Assembly (NCBI GenBank): GCA_965365345.1
Contig: CBDUBH010000030.1
Coordinates: forward strand, 1 to 36,062
Source of the DNA: CBDUBH01 sp965365345
Lineage (GTDB): Bacteria > Bacteroidota > Ignavibacteria > Ignavibacteriales > SURF-24
DNA: 36,062 nt
Direction: 5' to 3'
The position numbers and the translations under genes were made by a program. Position 1 is the first letter of the stretch. The number at the start of each line of letters is the position of its first letter. Under the pieces are notes generated by a model. It had not been told where the DNA came from. It made no database searches and worked only from the letters and a program-made list of their open reading frames with translations. This document shows positions 8,123 to 15,925 of this stretch, piece after piece.

Positions 8123-8162
8123 ATAATGAAACTGCCCAAAATTAAGAGCAGTTTCATTATAG
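8123..8162 (+). terminator. Perfect 14-bp hairpin between acpP and fabF
   Basis: TATAATGAAACTGC at 8123-8136 is the exact reverse complement of 8149-8162, with a 12-nt loop. It begins 8 nt after the acpP stop. No run of T follows the right arm on the plus strand, so it is not a standard intrinsic terminator. It may act as a partial terminator, an RNA processing site or a 3'-end stabiliser that sets acpP mRNA apart from the fabF-rnc part of the transcript. The T-run precedes the left arm, so a minus-strand transcript would have the U-tract, but no minus-strand gene is present. Confidence 0.6.
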
Positions 8163-8224
8163 GCTTAAAATATTTTTAAGCAAATTATTATTTCTTTGAG
8201 ATAAATCCCCGGAGATATTTTTGT

Positions 8225-9472
8225 ATGAGTAAAAGGAGAGTTGTAGTAACCGGATTGGGTGCAGTCACTCCAATAGGAATCGGCACCGAAGAATATTGGC
8301 AAGGTCTTATTGAAGGAAAAAACGGTGTTGGACCTATAACAAAATTCGATACAACAAGTTTTGACACGAAATTTGCCGCAGAAGTTAAAAACTTTGATCC
8401 GGCACAATTTAATATAGATAAAAAAGGCGTTAAAAGATTGGATCCCTTCGCGCAATATGCTTTGGCTACTGCCGAAATGGCTTACAAAGATGCTGCTTTT
8501 AATGAAAATGAATTAGATAAAGAAAGAGTAGGCGTTGTTTTCGGAAGCGGAATTGGCGGTATGCTTACTAATCAAACTCAGCACTTTGCTTTTATTGAAG
8601 GCGGAGTTAACAGAATTAGTCCGTTTTTTGTACCGATGATGATTTCTGATATTGCAGCAGGTCATATTTCAATAAGATTTGGATTTAAGGGACCGAATTA
8701 CGCAACCACTTCAGCATGCGCTACATCATCTCATGCAATTGCAGATGCTTTCATACTTATTCAAAGAGGATCGGCAGATCTTATATTTTGCGGCGGAAGT
8801 GAAGCCTCAATTACAGAAATGGCAATTGGCGGTTTCAGTGCTATGAAAGCTATTTCAACCAAAAACGATTCCTATCAAACCGCATCAAGACCTTTTGATG
8901 CTCACAGAGATGGATTTGTTATGGGAGAAGGAGCTGGAACCATAGTTTTAGAAGATTATGAACATGCCGTAAAACGCGGTGCAAAGATCTACGCGGAAAT
9001 AGTCGGTATTGGATTAACTGGCGATGCATATCATATAACTGCTCCGGCTCCCGGCGGAGAAGGTGCCGTAAGATCAATGCGCGAAGCATTACGCGATGCG
9101 GGAGTCAGTCCTGATCAGGTTGATTATATTAATGCTCACGGTACATCAACCCCGTACAATGATGTTAACGAAACAAAAGCAATTAAAACACTTTTTGGAG
9201 ATCATGCGTATAATTTGATTGTAAGTTCAACAAAATCTATGACCGGGCATCTTTTAGGTGCTGCAGGCGCAGTTGAAGCAATTGCAACAATTCTTGCTAT
9301 TAAAAACGGAGTTGTTCCGCCTACAATCAATTATGAAACTCCTGATCCCGAATGCGATTTGAATTATTCGCCAAATAAATCAACCGAAAGAAATCTAAAT
9401 TATGCTATTAGCAATACATTCGGATTTGGTGGACACAATGCATCTTTATTATTTAAAAAATATGAAGGTTGA
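8225..9472 (+). CDS. fabF: 3-oxoacyl-ACP synthase II (FabF)
   Basis: A 415-residue condensing enzyme that extends acyl-ACP by two carbons using malonyl-ACP. The Cys-His-His triad is complete: Cys165 in SACATSSHA, His305 in NAHGTSTPYND and His342 in SMTGHLLGAAG. The last residues NTFGFGGHNASLLF are typical of the KAS II family. A GGAG stretch lies about 13 nt ahead of the ATG. It is separated from acpP by a 110-nt gap with the hairpin and is followed after three bases by rnc. No dehydratase (FabZ/FabA) or enoyl reductase (FabI) is in the window, so the cycle is completed elsewhere on the chromosome. Confidence 0.97.
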   Translation: MSKRRVVVTGLGAVTPIGIGTEEYWQGLIEGKNGVGPITKFDTTSFDTKFAAEVKNFDPAQFNIDKKGVKRLDPFAQYALATAEMAYKDAAFNENELDKERVGVVFGSGIGGMLTNQTQHFAFIEGGVNRISPFFVPMMISDIAAGHISIRFGFKGPNYATTSACATSSHAIADAFILIQRGSADLIFCGGSEASITEMAIGGFSAMKAISTKNDSYQTASRPFDAHRDGFVMGEGAGTIVLEDYEHAVKRGAKIYAEIVGIGLTGDAYHITAPAPGGEGAVRSMREALRDAGVSPDQVDYINAHGTSTPYNDVNETKAIKTLFGDHAYNLIVSSTKSMTGHLLGAAGAVEAIATILAIKNGVVPPTINYETPDPECDLNYSPNKSTERNLNYAISNTFGFGGHNASLLFKKYEG

Positions 9473-9475
9473 TAA

Positions 9476-10309
9476 TTGAAATTAAGGCTGATAAGCTTTT
9501 TAAGAAGATTAAGTTTATTGAGCAGCAAAAAGAAATTTGTAAATTATCCAAATGAATTTGCAAAGCTGTTAACTCAAAAATTATCTAAACTTGAAAAGCT
9601 TATCGGCTTTAAAATAAAAGATCCCACTTTCTATGTCAAATCCCTAACACATCGATCATATTCTGAATTTAATGATTTTAATTTAAGATCGAATGAAAGA
9701 CTGGAATTTTTAGGCGATGCTGTTTTAAATATGGTAATTGCTGAATATCTTTTTAAAGCTTTTCCAAATGAAGATGAAGGATTTTTAACAAAAATCCGGG
9801 CACAGCTTGTAAATAGGGCTGCGCTAACTGCTTGTGCCGAAAAAATAAATCTTTTTGAACTTATGCTTGTAAGCACCAATTTTGTAAATAACCCAAAAGG
9901 AATTCAGTCTATTATTTCAAATGCTATGGAAGCGCTTATCGGCGCAATTTATTTGGATGCCGGACTTCCTAAATCAAGAGAATTCATAATAAAAGCAGTA
10001 TTGGAACCAAGCTTGCAGGATAAAATATTTTTGGTTGACAGAAATTTCAAAAGTCAATTGCTGGAATTTGCACAGGCAAATAAATTAAATAATCCTCAAT
10101 ACAAAATAATAAATGAAGAAGGTCCGCATCATAATAAAGAATTTACAATTGAAGTTTTTATTGATGATGTTAGTTACGGTTGCGGTAAAGGAAAAAATAA
10201 AAAATCTGCCGAACAAAATGCAGCGCAAGATGCACTAATGAAAATCGGAGTTGTTAAAAAGAAAGCCGTAAATCCTGAAGAAATTAACATTACTGGATTT
10301 GAAAATTAA
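9476..10309 (+). CDS. rnc: Ribonuclease III
   Basis: A 277-residue double-strand-specific endoribonuclease involved in rRNA and mRNA processing. An N-terminal extension of about 40 basic residues precedes the nuclease domain, whose signature NERLEFLGDAVL lies at 73-84 with metal residues Glu74, Glu77 and Asp81. The second acidic motif reads SNAMEALIGAIYLD: Glu152 is present, but the position of E. coli Asp114 is Asn149. The double-stranded RNA-binding domain occupies about 190-255 and ends with the KGKNKKSAEQNAAQDAL helix. The start is TTG at 9476, with GAAGG seven bases ahead; no better start lies downstream. It is the last gene of the operon. Confidence 0.94.
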   Translation: MKLRLISFLRRLSLLSSKKKFVNYPNEFAKLLTQKLSKLEKLIGFKIKDPTFYVKSLTHRSYSEFNDFNLRSNERLEFLGDAVLNMVIAEYLFKAFPNEDEGFLTKIRAQLVNRAALTACAEKINLFELMLVSTNFVNNPKGIQSIISNAMEALIGAIYLDAGLPKSREFIIKAVLEPSLQDKIFLVDRNFKSQLLEFAQANKLNNPQYKIINEEGPHHNKEFTIEVFIDDVSYGCGKGKNKKSAEQNAAQDALMKIGVVKKKAVNPEEINITGFEN

Positions 10310-10396
10310 TTGTCAATAGTAAATTTTAATTTATAATTCTGAATTGCATCTTAAATAAAGGTAATTTGATCTAACCAACTTTTCATATCAAATTTA

Positions 10397-11311
10397 TTAT
10401 TTTTGCTTTAAACTTAAAGCTGCTTTTGAATTTCCGGTTTTAACCAAATAAACTCCCGAAAATACTATCAAAGTTGAAATTATTATCACTAAATTTAAAC
10501 TTTCATTCAGAATCAGCCATCCTAAAATCAAAGCAATTATTGGATTTATATAAGCATAAGTTGAAACAAAAGATGCCGGAAGATGTGAGATCGCATAAAT
10601 ATAAGCTACATATCCCAAAAATGAACCGAAAACTATCAGATACAAAAATGCGTAAAGTGAATCTCCTTTAAAATAATTTATCGCTTGAAACTCACCGAGA
10701 AAAAATCCCGCAATTGTTTGTGCCGAACCTGCTGCCAGCATTTGAATTACAGCATTCATCAATGGAGTTGTGTTTTTAACTTTGTATTTTGAATAAATTG
10801 TTCCTGAAGCCCAAAAAATTACAGCCATTAAAATTAATGCCGATCCTGCCAGATAATCCGCCTTGGTAATACTGATCACATCTTTTGCAAATATCAGTGA
10901 AATTCCACCTAATCCAATTAAAATTCCAAATGCAATTCTTAAATTTAATTTTGGGGTTCCCGGTAGAATTGCTTCAATTATGATTATCCATAATGGCAAA
11001 GTTGAAACAAAAAGTGCGGTCAATCCGCTGGGTATCCATTTTTCTGCAACTACAATAAATCCGTTACCAAACCCGAGCATTAAAATTCCGGCAATTGCGG
11101 AGTGTAGAATCATTTTCTTTTCGGGAAGTTTTTTGCCGGAAAGCATCAAAAAAATAAAAAGCAAAATTCCCGCAATAAGCCATCTGAAACCTGCAAAAAG
11201 AAACGGAGGAATATCTTCAACTCCAATTCTAATTGCAAGATATGTAGTTCCCCAAACAAGACTAACCGCCGCCCAGGAAAGATAAGCCAAAAATTCATTA
11301 TTGTTTCGCAT
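10397..11311 (-). CDS. EamA family (DMT superfamily) transporter
   Basis: A 304-residue, almost wholly hydrophobic protein with about ten transmembrane helices arranged as two repeated EamA halves. The start, SWAAVSLVWGTTYLAIRIG, and the later FAGFRWLIAG are characteristic of the first EamA repeat; a matching VIFWASGTIYSKY starts the second. Members export amino acids or metabolites across the cytoplasmic membrane (RhtA, YdcZ-like relatives), but the substrate is not predictable here. It stands alone on the minus strand between rnc and a divergent membrane protein. The gene ends facing rnc with an 87-bp AT-rich gap. Confidence 0.88.
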   Translation of the reverse strand: MRNNNEFLAYLSWAAVSLVWGTTYLAIRIGVEDIPPFLFAGFRWLIAGILLFIFLMLSGKKLPEKKMILHSAIAGILMLGFGNGFIVVAEKWIPSGLTALFVSTLPLWIIIIEAILPGTPKLNLRIAFGILIGLGGISLIFAKDVISITKADYLAGSALILMAVIFWASGTIYSKYKVKNTTPLMNAVIQMLAAGSAQTIAGFFLGEFQAINYFKGDSLYAFLYLIVFGSFLGYVAYIYAISHLPASFVSTYAYINPIIALILGWLILNESLNLVIIISTLIVFSGVYLVKTGNSKAALSLKQK

Positions 11312-11408
11312 AAAACCATTTTTTCATTGTTTGTTAAAATATTTAAATTACTTTAAATAACAAAAAGCATAATCCTTAAAAAATTATTAATATGAGCATG
11401 GAGCAATC

Positions 11409-12296
11409 ATGATATTCAAAAATATTTGGGAAGTTATAAAAGAAACTTTTTCGGAATGGTCAGATGATCAGGTTCCTAAACTTGCGGCATCACTATCTTT
11501 TTATACAGTTTTTTCTATAACTCCGCTTTTATTGATAGCAATTGGTGTTGCCGGATTGATCTTCGGTGAAGCTGCAGCTCAAGGAGAGATCGTAAATAAA
11601 ATTGAAGATTTTGTAGGAAAGGAAGGTGCGGTTTTAGTTCAGGAAGCATTAAAAAATTCAAAAGAATCTTCAACCGGAATTTTAGCTACCGTAATTGGAC
11701 TTGTTACTTTGTTGATTGGTGCTTCTGCGGTTTTTCTTGAATTGCAGGATTCTCTAAATAGAATTTGGGATGTTAGACAAAAACCGGGAAGTTCGATAAA
11801 AACTTTAATAAGAAACAGATTACTTTCATTCTTGCTAGTAATAAGTATGGGAATTTTACTATTTGCTACTTTATTGATAAGTGCATTAATTACCGGATTT
11901 ATGGGGTTTTTAAGTAATTATTTAGCAATGCCGGGCTTTATTTTTATCCTGGTTGATCTTATAGTTTCATTAGTATTGGTAACTTCTCTTTTTGCAATTG
12001 TATTTAAATTTTTGCCTGATGTTGAACTTGACTGGAAAGATGTTAAAATAGGTGCTTTTGTTACAGCTTTACTTTTCGTATTAGGAAAGTATTTGATAAG
12101 TTTGTATCTCTCAAAAAGTAGTTACGGTTCAACTTTCGGTGCAGCAGGTTCACTTGCACTTTTACTTGTCTGGATTTATTATTCCGCGCAAATTGTTTAT
12201 TTAGGAGCAGAATTCACTTTTGTATATGCAAAAAGATATGGAACGGGAATCAGACCATCATCATACGCTGAAAAAGTTGAAATCATTGTTAAATAA
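11409..12296 (+). CDS. YihY/BrkB family inner membrane protein
   Basis: A 295-residue polytopic protein with about six hydrophobic helices. ASLSFYTVFSITPLLLIAIG near residues 28-47 and YGSTFGAAGSLALLLVWIYYSAQIVYLGAEFTFVYA in the C-terminal half are the two most conserved blocks of the YihY/BrkB (formerly wrongly called RNase BN) family. The molecular function is uncertain; members have been proposed to affect envelope integrity or transport. A GGAG lies just ahead of the ATG at 11409. It is divergent from the EamA gene, with 97 bp between starts, and is followed on the same strand by an esterase-like gene. Confidence 0.88.
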   Translation: MIFKNIWEVIKETFSEWSDDQVPKLAASLSFYTVFSITPLLLIAIGVAGLIFGEAAAQGEIVNKIEDFVGKEGAVLVQEALKNSKESSTGILATVIGLVTLLIGASAVFLELQDSLNRIWDVRQKPGSSIKTLIRNRLLSFLLVISMGILLFATLLISALITGFMGFLSNYLAMPGFIFILVDLIVSLVLVTSLFAIVFKFLPDVELDWKDVKIGAFVTALLFVLGKYLISLYLSKSSYGSTFGAAGSLALLLVWIYYSAQIVYLGAEFTFVYAKRYGTGIRPSSYAEKVEIIVK

Positions 12297-12330
12297 ATTT
12301 ATGCCATCATTAAATTTTTAGAAAGTTTTT

Positions 12331-12981
12331 GTGAAGCAGCAAAAAGAAAATTTCAAAGATTCTAAAAATCAAGCAATTGATTTTCTTTTGCATTTACCGG
12401 AAAACTATGATAAAATTTCAAATCATCCTTTGATTTTATTTTTGCACGGAGCAGGAGAAAGAGGAAAAAATTTAGAAATTTTGAAAAGACACGGAATTTC
12501 AAAAATTGTAGAAGAAAAAGAAAATTTTCCGTTTATAACAATTTCACCGCAATGCCCAATTGATGATTACTGGAATTTAAAGATTGAAATTCTTAAAGAA
12601 CTTTTAGATTTCAGTTTGAAAAATTACAAAATTGATAAGGAAAGAATTTATTTGACCGGATTAAGTATGGGAGGATTTGGCGCGTGGAGCTTTGCAATTG
12701 AACATCCTGAATATTTTGCTGCCGTTGCTCCTGTTTGCGGCGGCGAAGATCCGGCGAAAGTTGATCGAATTAAAAATATTCCATTTTGGGTTTTTCACGG
12801 AGCCAAAGATAACGTAGTTCCAGTTTATTATTCAGATAAAATGGTTGCTGCGCTTATTAAAACCGGCGGAAATGTAAAATATACGATTTACAAAAATGCC
12901 GGTCATGATTCATGGACTGAAACTTATAACAATCCGGAATTATACGAATGGTTTTTGAAACATAAAAAAAATCAGGAATGA
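12331..12981 (+). CDS. Alpha/beta hydrolase (phospholipase/carboxylesterase-like)
   Basis: A 216-residue cytoplasmic-type hydrolase without a signal peptide. The oxyanion region is LILFLHGAGERG, the nucleophile elbow GLSMGGFGAW (Ser about residue 113), the acid is probably Asp in HGAKDNVVPVYYS and the base His in NAGHDSWTETY. The order and spacing fit the dienelactone hydrolase/polyhydroxybutyrate depolymerase-like group of prolyl-oligopeptidase relatives. Substrate is unknown. The start is GTG at 12331, the first start after an in-frame stop; no good ATG is available before the conserved strand. Its end overlaps the end of rsmI on the other strand by 10 bp (tail to tail). Confidence 0.82.
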   Translation: MKQQKENFKDSKNQAIDFLLHLPENYDKISNHPLILFLHGAGERGKNLEILKRHGISKIVEEKENFPFITISPQCPIDDYWNLKIEILKELLDFSLKNYKIDKERIYLTGLSMGGFGAWSFAIEHPEYFAAVAPVCGGEDPAKVDRIKNIPFWVFHGAKDNVVPVYYSDKMVAALIKTGGNVKYTIYKNAGHDSWTETYNNPELYEWFLKHKKNQE

Positions 12982-13658
12982 TCTTTCCAGGATTTAGGTG
13001 AAATCACCACAACAAATTCACCTTTGATCACTTTTTCATTTAAGTTCTCCAAAATTTGATTTGGAGTTCCGCGCCAAACTTCTTCAAACTTTTTTGTAAT
13101 TTCTCTTGAAACCGCGACAAATCTTTCAGGCATATATTCATTTAATTCGTTTAGCAATTTTTCAATTCTATAAGTTGATTCATAAAAAATTATTGTTCTA
13201 TCTTCATTTGCCAATTCGCCGAGTTTTTTTTTCCTTCCTTTTTTTTGCGGCAAAAATCCTTCAAAAACAAAAGCATCAGAAGGAAGTCCGCTTAAAGTTA
13301 ATGCCGGCACAAATGCAGTTGCTCCCGGAATCGCAACAATTTCGATATCAGATTTTATTGCAGCAGAAATTAGTCTTACGCCAGGATCAGAAATTCCCGG
13401 AGTTCCTGCATCAGAAACTAAAGCGCATGAATTCCCGTTTTTAATTCTTTCAATAACTTTTTCAATTTTATGAGTTTCACTTTGCGCATTAAATGAGATC
13501 AATTCTTTTTTTATTTCATAATGCGAAAGTAAAATTGAAGTGACCCTTGTATCTTCGCACAAAACAAAATCAACTTCTTTTAAAATTTCCAAAGCGCGCA
13601 AAGTTATATCTTTTAAATTTCCAATTGGCGTGCTTACAATGTATAAAACAGGATTCAT
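12972..13658 (-). CDS. rsmI: 16S rRNA 2'-O-ribose C1402 methyltransferase
   Basis: A 228-residue tetrapyrrole-methylase-fold enzyme that methylates the ribose of C1402 in the 16S rRNA decoding centre. It has VSTPIGNLKDITLRALEIL at the N-terminus, CEDTR near 36, LVSDAGTPGISDPGVRL near 78-94 and FEGFLPQKKGRK near 130, which are diagnostic of RsmI. It is shorter than the E. coli protein (about 286 residues) because the small C-terminal domain is absent. It ends overlapping the hydrolase on the other strand. No other gene is in its transcription unit. Confidence 0.94.
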   Translation of the reverse strand: MNPVLYIVSTPIGNLKDITLRALEILKEVDFVLCEDTRVTSILLSHYEIKKELISFNAQSETHKIEKVIERIKNGNSCALVSDAGTPGISDPGVRLISAAIKSDIEIVAIPGATAFVPALTLSGLPSDAFVFEGFLPQKKGRKKKLGELANEDRTIIFYESTYRIEKLLNELNEYMPERFVAVSREITKKFEEVWRGTPNQILENLNEKVIKGEFVVVISPKSWKDHS

Positions 13659-13982
13659 CTGATCTCAAATTTATTTTAATGAATAAAAGTAGAAAGTTAA
13701 AATTTGAAAAGCAAAAAGATTTAGAATTCAGAATCAAAAATTTAAACTTGGAGTTTAGAAATTTGAATTTAGAATTTAGAATAAATAATACTTGCACATT
13801 GGAATTTAAAATTCCGGAAATCAATATTATAAAAGACTTATGAAAATAAAAAAATCGGTTAAGAGGTTTTCGTTTGTTTGAAAAATTTATTTTATTTAAT
13901 AACGGTAAGAATTTAATAATGATTCTTTAAAATGATAACGGCTCCAAATTAGCGGAGCCGCATCATGCAAGTAGTATTATGT
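13659..13982. other. Non-coding gap with degenerate AT-rich repeats
   Basis: A 324-bp stretch between rsmI (start) and the lysine transaminase gene (end), both on the minus strand. Reading frames here are repetitive and low in complexity and look non-coding. It holds several imperfect copies of AATTTAGAAT-like sequence between 13720 and 13790, with two adjacent copies near 13767-13782, and a 15-bp near-perfect palindrome GGAATTT-A-AAATTCC at 13801-13815. The rsmI promoter must lie in its left part. A GC-rich hairpin lies at its right end. Confidence 0.6.
13932..13966 (-). terminator. Candidate terminator hairpin of the lysine transaminase gene
   Basis: CGGCTCC at 13939-13945 pairs with GGAGCCG at 13954-13960 around an 8-nt loop. 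The stem is extended by ATGAT at 13932-13936 pairing with ATCAT at 13962-13966 across a small internal loop. It is 17 nt past the transaminase stop on the minus strand and is followed there by a short T-rich stretch. In AT-rich DNA a seven-pair GC-rich stem is conspicuous. The T-run is short, so termination may be incomplete. Confidence 0.6.
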
Positions 13983-15344
13983 TTAGTGGTTTTGATACAT
14001 CAAATATAAAACATTTTTAATTTTTTTCAAAGCCAAATCAATATCATCTTTTGTAACATCAAGTGCAGGGCGGAATCTAACTGAACGCTCACCACAGGAG
14101 AGTATCAGCAATTGCTCTTTATATGCCATAGTTATAAATTTATTTCTTAAATCTTTAAGCGGAAAATCGAAAGAACACATCAAACCCAAACCGCGTGCGC
14201 CCGAAATTAAACTACTAAATTCATTTTGCAATTCTTTTAATTTAGAAAGCAAATAATTTCCGGTTTCCCTTGCATTTTCTACTAAATTTTCTTCTTCAAT
14301 AATTTCAAGATTTCTTTTTGAACGAACCATATCAACCAAATTTCCGCCCCAGGTTGAATTTATTCTGCTTGATTTTCTAAAGCAATGATCTTCAATATCG
14401 TCAATTCTATCAGTAACCATAATTCCGCAGATCTGCATTTTTTTACCGAAAGCAACAATATCAGGTTTTACAAAATGCTGATAAGCCCACATTTTTCCTG
14501 TAAGTCCAATACCGGTTTGAACTTCATCAAACATAAGCAGAATTTCATTTTCATCTGCAATCTTGCGAAGTTTTTCGAAAAATTCTTTTCTGAAAAAATT
14601 ATCGCCGCCTTCTGCTTGAACCGGCTCAATTATTATTGCTGCAATATCATCAGGATAATTTTTTATCGCATTCAAAATTTCGGCAACTGCTTTTTCTTCT
14701 GATTCAATAATTTCATTTAAATTTTCTTCTAAAGGAAATTTGATCTTTGGATTTGTAATTCTCGGCCAATCAAATTTGGGAAAATATTGAATTTTATTCG
14801 GATCGGTATTTGTAAGAGAAAGTGCATAACCGCTTCTTCCGTGAAACGCTTCTTTGAAGTGAATTATCTTTGTCCCTTTTTCTTCTTTATATCCTTTTTT
14901 GAAATTCCTTTTTATTTTCCAATCGAATGCAACTTTAAGTCCGTTTTCAACTGCTAAAGATCCGCCATCAACAAAAAACAGATATTTAAATTCATCTTTT
15001 ACGGCAACTTCCGAAAAAGTATTTACAAATTCAGCCATTTCAATTGTGTAAACATCGGAATTTGATGGCTTATTAAGCGAAGCAATTTTTCCGATCTTTT
15101 CAATAAATTCCGGATTGCTTAATTTTGGGTGATTAAATCCGACAGGTGAAGAAGCAAAAAAAGAAAACATATCAACGTATTCTTTGCCTGATTTTGCATC
15201 AACAAATTTTGTTCCTTTGCTTTTTTTCAGATCAAGTACAAGATCAAATCCATCAACAAGCATTTTCTTTTTAAGAATTGCATGAACATCGAAAGGCAAA
15301 ATTTTGTTATCGGTCGTATTTTGATTTATAAGAATATCATTCAT
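13983..15344 (-). CDS. lat: L-lysine 6-transaminase
   Basis: A 453-residue class III PLP aminotransferase that moves the epsilon-amino group of lysine to 2-oxoglutarate, giving 2-aminoadipate 6-semialdehyde and glutamate. MFDEVQTGIG (Asp273, pyridine-nitrogen contact) and VAFGKKMQICGIMV (PLP lysine 301 or 302) match the lysine 6-transaminase family and not ornithine or acetylornithine enzymes. KEAFHGRSGYALSLTN also fits. The ATG at 15344 is preceded by GGAGGA, so a TTG four codons upstream, which overlaps that site, is not the start. The divergent neighbour encodes the dehydrogenase for its product, which strengthens the assignment. Confidence 0.92.
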   Translation of the reverse strand: MNDILINQNTTDNKILPFDVHAILKKKMLVDGFDLVLDLKKSKGTKFVDAKSGKEYVDMFSFFASSPVGFNHPKLSNPEFIEKIGKIASLNKPSNSDVYTIEMAEFVNTFSEVAVKDEFKYLFFVDGGSLAVENGLKVAFDWKIKRNFKKGYKEEKGTKIIHFKEAFHGRSGYALSLTNTDPNKIQYFPKFDWPRITNPKIKFPLEENLNEIIESEEKAVAEILNAIKNYPDDIAAIIIEPVQAEGGDNFFRKEFFEKLRKIADENEILLMFDEVQTGIGLTGKMWAYQHFVKPDIVAFGKKMQICGIMVTDRIDDIEDHCFRKSSRINSTWGGNLVDMVRSKRNLEIIEEENLVENARETGNYLLSKLKELQNEFSSLISGARGLGLMCSFDFPLKDLRNKFITMAYKEQLLILSCGERSVRFRPALDVTKDDIDLALKKIKNVLYLMYQNH

Positions 15345-15348
15345 ATTC

Positions 15349-15354
15349 TCCTCC
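15349..15354 (-). promoter_or_regulatory. Ribosome binding site fixing the lat start
   Basis: GGAGGA on the minus strand ends four bases ahead of the ATG at 15344. It is the strongest Shine-Dalgarno in the window and rules out the upstream TTG that overlaps it. Confidence 0.75.
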
Positions 15355-15913
15355 AAGAATAACGTGTAAAAAAATAATTAAAATTTTACGGGGAGAATAG
15401 AAGAAATTTAAAAAACATTTTCGAAGCGGGAGACAAAATAGCTCCGCAAAATCCTGAATCCTGTATAGATGTAAAAAATAATGAACTTTTTCATTTTTTA
15501 CCGTGGTTGAAAGTGTTCTTAATTTACCAATTTAAATCACGATTTGCAAATTGAAATCCAGATGAAAATTTAATTAAAAATCTCTTTATCAATTTCTGAT
15601 CAAATTAAATTTTGAAATCCCTTGATCCGGATTTATAATTTAAAATATTAAAAGAAATTTTTCACATAAATAAATTAGGAATAGTTTAGCTCCAATAATA
15701 ATTTGAAATACGGAATTTGATTATTACTTTCAAATATTTCAAAATTATTTCAATTTGCCTTAATGAAATCAAATTCAAGTTAATTTATTAAGTTTGATTT
15801 TTTATTTTAATTTGATTAGACTTTCATATCATTTATCAAAAAAGAAAAGTTTTATTCAAAGTTTTCTTTTTGATACTCCTCATTTCAAAAAAGAAATCAG
15901 TAAAAAAAAGTAT

Positions 15914-15920
15914 AAAGGAG
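15914..15920 (+). promoter_or_regulatory. Ribosome binding site fixing the dehydrogenase start
   Basis: AAAGGAG ends five bases ahead of the ATG at 15926. It shows that the 44 in-frame codons upstream, from 15794, are not translated as part of the dehydrogenase. Confidence 0.75.
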
Positions 15921-15925
15921 TTAAA

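Larger units (their letters stand above)
15345..15925. promoter_or_regulatory. Divergent control region between lat and the semialdehyde dehydrogenase
   Basis: A 581-bp gap between two divergently transcribed genes of one pathway, long for this gene-dense window. It holds a GC-rich imperfect hairpin (GCGGGAG at 15426-15432 with CTCCGC at 15442-15447, one bulge), an AT-rich hairpin at 15471-15501 (GTAAAAAATAATGAA against TTCATTTTTTAC, three-base bulge) and an inverted repeat AATCAAA/TTTGATT in 15768-15800. Both promoters should lie here. I could not place -35/-10 boxes with confidence, and no reading frame in the gap looks coding; the in-frame stretch ahead of 15926 is low-complexity. Confidence 0.5.

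Noticed and set aside
10363..10394. AATTTGAT/ATCAAATT hairpin after rnc as a terminator
   Set aside because: The stem has only eight pairs, almost all A-T, and a 16-nt loop; such pairings are common by chance in this composition.
13547..13843. 98-codon plus-strand frame across rsmI and the following gap
   Set aside because: Its translation is low-complexity (repeated Leu-Glu-Phe-Arg), it overlaps rsmI antisense and arises from the AT-rich repeats.
15345..15925. Lysine riboswitch ahead of lat or amaB
   Set aside because: I looked for the conserved multi-helix core on both strands and could not find it; only simple hairpins are present.
15794..15925. N-terminal extension of the semialdehyde dehydrogenase by 44 residues
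   Set aside because: The residues are low-complexity (Lys, Phe, Ser), and a clear AAAGGAG lies right before the ATG at 15926.
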